In this document: piece by piece, positions 5,812 through 8,797 of the stretch
How positions within the stretch are numbered: position 1 is the stretch's first letter
Layout of the letters: the number at the start of each line of letters is the position of its first letter
DNA from: RGIG5299 sp045542315
Lineage (GTDB): Bacteria; Bacillota; Clostridia; Oscillospirales; RGIG5299
Assembly: GCA_045542315.1 (NCBI GenBank)
Contig: JAZQKU010000034.1
Location: 1-8,797, forward strand
Length of the DNA: 8,797 nt
Direction: 5' to 3'
The notes under the pieces: model-generated
What the model was told of the DNA's origin: nothing
The model's input: only the letters and a program-made list of their open reading frames with translations
The model's database searches: none
Position numbers and translations under genes: made by a program

Positions 5812-7488
5812 ATGCAAAAATACCTTGCATTAAAGAAATCCAACTGCAAAAACTGCTATAAATGTATACGCCATTGTCCCGTTAAAGCAATAAGATTTTC
5901 GGGCAATCAGGCACATATAATCAACGATGAGTGCATTCTTTGCGGACATTGCTTCGTAGTCTGTCCGCAGAATGCAAAGGAAATAATAAGCGAGCTTGAA
6001 AAGGTCAAGGTAATGCTTCAGTCTGAGGAAAAGATAGTAGTAAGCCTTGCCCCCTCATTCGTGGCAAACTACCACGGAGTGGGAATAGAGTCGATGAGAA
6101 AGGCTCTTAAAAAGCTCGGATTTTACGACGTTGAGGAAACCGCTCTCGGTGCAACGGTGGTAAAGACCGCCTACGAGAATATGCTTCGCGACGACAGTCG
6201 CGACGTGGTCATATCCTCCTGCTGTCATTCGGTAAATCTTCTTATTCAGAAGCATTATCCCGAGGCGCTCAAATACCTCGCGGATATCCTTTCGCCCATG
6301 CAGGCTCACTGCACCTCCATTAAGGAGCGTATGCCCGAGGTCAAGACGGTATTTATCGGCCCCTGCGTTGCAAAAAAGGACGAGGCCGGCAGATACGGCG
6401 ATATAGTTGACGCGGTGCTCACCTTCGAGGATCTTTCGGAATGGCTGAAGGAAGAGGGTATAGAGCTTGAAACCGAAAAGGAAGAAAACGAGAAGAGCCG
6501 TGCAAGACTTTTCCCGACCACGGGCGGAGTTTTGAAGACTATGACCGAAAGACTTCCCGGCTACAGCTACATTGCCATCGACGGCGTTGAAAACTGTATT
6601 GCCGCAATAAAGGATATAATTTCGGGAAAGATACATCACTGCTTTGTTGAGATGTCTGCCTGCGTGGGAAGCTGCGTCGGCGGCCCCATTATGGAAAAAT
6701 ACCATCACTCCTTTATAAAAGACAGCATCTCGGTTCTGGAATTTGCCGGAAAAGAGGATTTTGAGGTAGATCAGCCCGAGCAAAAGAATTTGAAAAAGAT
6801 ATTCTTTGAGATAGAGCAGAGAAACCAACGTCCCACCGATGCGGAGATAGAGAACGTTTTGCGTCAAATGGGCAAAATAACCCCCGCTCAGGAGCTTAAC
6901 TGCGGCTCCTGCGGCTACAATACCTGCCGTGAAAAGGCAGTGGCGATAATTCAGGGCAAGGCGGAGATCTCAATGTGTCTTCCTTATCTCAAGGATAAGG
7001 CGGAAAACTTCTCCGATACTATTGTAAAAAACACGCCCAACGGAATTATCGTTTTAAACGAGCAGTTTGAGGTGCAGCAGATAAATGCTGCCGCAAGAAA
7101 AATAATGAATATACGTTCGGCAAGCGACGTTTTGGGCGATCAGGTAGTAAGAATTCTCGATCCGTCTCCCTTTATAAACGTAAAGAATACGGGAAGAGGA
7201 ATAAGAAACCAGCGTGTTTATCTTGCCGAATATAACAAATTCATTGAGCAGACTGTTGTTTACGACAGGGATTCACGTCTTCTTATATGCATAATGCGTG
7301 ATATTACCGATGAGGAAACGGAGCGCAAGAAGAAGGAAGATATGAGAAGCAAGACGTTTGAGGTAACCGATAACGTCGTTGAAAAACAGATGCGTGTCGT
7401 TCAGGAGATAGCTTCGCTTCTCGGCGAAACAGCTGCCGAAACAAAGATAGCGTTAAGCAAGCTGAAGGAGTCGATTTCCGATGATTGA
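5812..7488 (+). CDS. hydS: Putative sensory [FeFe] hydrogenase (group C, HydS) with PAS domain
   Basis: A 558-residue protein of the H2/redox-sensing [FeFe] hydrogenase type. Domains in order: two [4Fe-4S] ferredoxin motifs (C12/C15/C18/C22 and C41/C44/C47/C51); an H-cluster domain (about 73-315) with modified motifs SSCCHS (135-140), GPCVAKKDE (183-191) and SACVGSCVGGP (282-292); a second Fe-S domain with C364, C367, C372 and C389 (CGSCGYNTC ... C); a PAS domain (about 402-498); and a charged helical, probably coiled-coil tail (about 500-555). The expected H-cluster ligands C138, C185, C284 and C288 are present, and C137 keeps the place of the proton-transfer Cys. It has no kinase or chemotaxis output domain. 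Instead it overlaps the following phosphatase gene by 8 nt, which points to that protein as its output (the phosphatase-linked subtype). The motif changes mean slow or no turnover is expected. The ribosome binding site is AAAGGA (5796-5801). Confidence 0.9.
   Translation: MQKYLALKKSNCKNCYKCIRHCPVKAIRFSGNQAHIINDECILCGHCFVVCPQNAKEIISELEKVKVMLQSEEKIVVSLAPSFVANYHGVGIESMRKALKKLGFYDVEETALGATVVKTAYENMLRDDSRDVVISSCCHSVNLLIQKHYPEALKYLADILSPMQAHCTSIKERMPEVKTVFIGPCVAKKDEAGRYGDIVDAVLTFEDLSEWLKEEGIELETEKEENEKSRARLFPTTGGVLKTMTERLPGYSYIAIDGVENCIAAIKDIISGKIHHCFVEMSACVGSCVGGPIMEKYHHSFIKDSISVLEFAGKEDFEVDQPEQKNLKKIFFEIEQRNQRPTDAEIENVLRQMGKITPAQELNCGSCGYNTCREKAVAIIQGKAEISMCLPYLKDKAENFSDTIVKNTPNGIIVLNEQFEVQQINAAARKIMNIRSASDVLGDQVVRILDPSPFINVKNTGRGIRNQRVYLAEYNKFIEQTVVYDRDSRLLICIMRDITDEETERKKKEDMRSKTFEVTDNVVEKQMRVVQEIASLLGETAAETKIALSKLKESISDD
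7465..7470 (+). promoter_or_regulatory. Phosphatase ribosome binding site inside the end of hydS
   Basis: AAGGAG lies 10 nt before the ATG at 7481, within hydS. It fixes the phosphatase start and, with the 8-nt overlap ATGATTGA, supports coupled translation of sensor and phosphatase. Confidence 0.75.
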
Positions 7489-8653
7489 TCTTTGCGCTGA
7501 CATTGGCTACAAAAGCATCAACCATTACGGCGAACAGCTTTGCGGCGACCATATTGAAATTGTAACGCCCGACGATAATTCGGCAGTGGTCGTTTTGTCT
7601 GACGGACTCGGAAGCGGCGTTAAGGCAAACATACTTTCTACTCTTACCTCTAAGATCATTTCAACAATGCTTGCCGAGGGCCTTTCGCTTGAGGAATGCG
7701 TTGAAACGATTGCGGCAACCTTGCCGGTATGCTCGGTAAGAGGAGTTGCTTATTCGACGTTTACGATAATCCATTTGAAGAATAACAGAACGGCGGAGGT
7801 CATTCAGTACGATAACCCCCACGTCATACTTCTTCGTGACGAGCAGAACTACGATTATCCCAAAACAAAAATGAATATCGGCGGAAAGCAGATATATAAA
7901 TCGGTAATAAATCTCAAGGAAAACGATATTTTCGTTGCAATGAGTGACGGTTGCCCTCACGCCGGAATAGGCCTTGCCTATAATTTCGGCTGGAAAAGGG
8001 AAGAAATAATAAACTTTATGGAGGCTATCTGCACTGCGGGCTACACGGCAAAGACTCTTTGTACCATGCTCGTTGACGAGTGCGATAAGCTTTACGGTAA
8101 TAAACCCGGCGACGACGCGACTGCCTGCGTCATAAAGATACGTAAGCGCGAGCCCATGAACCTGCTTTTCGGACCGCCTTATAACCGCGACGATGCCGAC
8201 CGTATGATGTCGCTCTTCTTCTCGAAGGAGGGCAAGCATATAATCTGCGGAGGAACCACCTCGTCGATTGCGGCGTCCTACCTCGGAAAGCCTCTTAACG
8301 TAAGTCTTACCTTCGAGAAATCTGACGTTCCGCCTATTGCAACCATCGAGGGCGTTGATCTCGTTACGGAAGGCGTTATAACGGTAAATAAGGTTTTGGA
8401 ATATGCGAAGGACTATCTCGGCGACAATCTTCTTTACGAGCACTGGTGCTTTAAAAAGGACGGCGCCTCGCAAATATGCCGCCTCCTTTTCGAGGAAGCC
8501 ACCGACATAAACTTTTACGTCGGCAGAGCGATAAATCCCGCTCATCAGAACCCCGAGCTTCCAATTAACTTCAATATTAAAATGAATCTGGTTGAGGAGC
8601 TTACGAAATGCCTCAGGCAGATGGGAAAAAGAATAAAGGTAAGTTATTTTTAA
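7481..8653 (+). CDS. SpoIIE-type PP2C serine/threonine phosphatase, HydS-linked
   Basis: A 390-residue protein. Residues about 1-222 form a SpoIIE-like PP2C domain with the metal-binding aspartates in place: D41 in LSDGLGSGVKA, D156 in MSDGCPHAG and D211/D212 in GDDATACVIKI, so an active Mn/Mg-dependent phosphoserine/threonine phosphatase is expected. Residues about 225-390 are a separate C-terminal region I cannot name, with a glycine-rich ICGGTTSS turn (255-262) and a PPIATIEGVDLVTEGVIT block (284-301) that look conserved and functional. It has no signal peptide or membrane segment. It overlaps hydS and is the last gene before the terminator, so it is very probably the output of the H2/redox sensor, acting on an unknown phosphoprotein such as an anti-sigma-antagonist-like factor. 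Neither that target nor its kinase is in the window. Confidence 0.88.
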   Translation: MIDLCADIGYKSINHYGEQLCGDHIEIVTPDDNSAVVVLSDGLGSGVKANILSTLTSKIISTMLAEGLSLEECVETIAATLPVCSVRGVAYSTFTIIHLKNNRTAEVIQYDNPHVILLRDEQNYDYPKTKMNIGGKQIYKSVINLKENDIFVAMSDGCPHAGIGLAYNFGWKREEIINFMEAICTAGYTAKTLCTMLVDECDKLYGNKPGDDATACVIKIRKREPMNLLFGPPYNRDDADRMMSLFFSKEGKHIICGGTTSSIAASYLGKPLNVSLTFEKSDVPPIATIEGVDLVTEGVITVNKVLEYAKDYLGDNLLYEHWCFKKDGASQICRLLFEEATDINFYVGRAINPAHQNPELPINFNIKMNLVEELTKCLRQMGKRIKVSYF

Positions 8654-8656
8654 AAC

Positions 8657-8687
8657 AAAAATCCCGTCCGAAAGGACGGGATTTTTT
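8657..8687 (+). terminator. Rho-independent terminator of the hyd operon
   Basis: A perfect 9-bp GC-rich stem, ATCCCGTCC (8661-8669) with GGACGGGAT (8674-8682), closes a GAAA (GNRA) tetraloop and is followed by a T run (to 8687). The A's before the stem (8657-8660) can extend it and could make it work for the opposite strand too. It begins 7 nt after the phosphatase stop codon. Confidence 0.95.
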
Positions 8688-8797
8688 GAGTTGAAGCTAC
8701 TTATGGTATTGGCGGCGGATTTTTATACGCACCAATCAAAAAATGTGAAAAGATAATGTCTGAGTTTTTAATAAAATTTATTTTTGTAAATAATATG
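8688..8797. other. Non-coding 3' flank
   Basis: No coding frame is supported. A weak inverted repeat ATTGG (8708-8712) / CCAAT (8732-8736) is present, and the last 50 bases are strongly AT-rich, as before a new transcription unit, but no clear promoter can be assigned and the window ends here. Confidence 0.4.

Noticed and set aside
6055..6867. Antisense open frame (270 codons) opposite hydS
   Set aside because: It covers the H-cluster domain of hydS on the other strand; there is no ribosome binding site context or recognisable domain.
5812..7488. HydS as a second catalytic, H2-producing hydrogenase
   Set aside because: All three H-cluster motifs are of the sensory type and the protein carries PAS and helical signalling parts, so catalysis is unlikely to be its main role.
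7661..8545. Antisense open frame (294 codons) opposite the phosphatase gene
   Set aside because: It is a shadow of the sense gene, with low-complexity-like translation and no family features.
1..8797. Mobile element, CRISPR array, tRNA or rRNA
   Set aside because: No transposase, terminal inverted repeats, regularly spaced repeats, or tRNA/rRNA sequence was seen on either strand.

Overview
The window looks like a piece of a strictly anaerobic, fermentative Firmicutes genome of the Clostridia type. The reasons are an [FeFe]-hydrogenase operon of the HydABC (electron-bifurcating) kind, a sensory group C [FeFe] hydrogenase paired with a SpoIIE-type phosphatase, strong AGGAGG-like ribosome binding sites, AT-rich intergenic DNA around moderate-GC genes, and a classical intrinsic terminator. 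Genus and species cannot be read from it.

Layout: positions 1-50 hold hairpin-forming sequence followed by a T-rich run, probably the end of an upstream transcript. Positions 51-190 are AT-rich, non-coding and probably hold the promoter. Nine genes, all on the + strand, run from 206 to 8653 with gaps of at most 34 nt and two 8-nt overlaps, so they are very probably one operon. In order: a protein with the aminoglycoside phosphotransferase fold whose catalytic residues are missing (206-946); a small thioredoxin-like [2Fe-2S] ferredoxin (953-1195); HydC (1230-1712), HydB (1705-3579) and HydA (3582-5279), the NuoE-like, NuoF-like and catalytic subunits of a trimeric hydrogenase; two more small thioredoxin-like ferredoxins (5281-5529, 5551-5796); a sensory hydrogenase, HydS, with a PAS domain (5812-7488); and a SpoIIE-type serine/threonine phosphatase with an extra C-terminal domain (7481-8653). 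A strong GNRA-loop terminator closes the operon at 8661-8687. The last 110 bases hold no gene.

Working model (partly inference): HydABC couples NADH and reduced ferredoxin oxidation to H2 formation, or the reverse. HydS, which has H-cluster binding motifs unlike those of catalytic enzymes, senses H2 or redox state and passes the signal through its PAS/helical tail to the co-translated phosphatase, which would dephosphorylate an unidentified target. No kinase, anti-sigma factor, histidine kinase or DNA-binding regulator lies in the window, and no HydE/F/G maturases.

The core system is a known type. The parts worth a second look are the pseudokinase as first gene of the operon, the three stand-alone thioredoxin-like ferredoxins bracketing hydCBA (one with a divergent cluster motif), and the uncharacterised C-terminal domain of the phosphatase.
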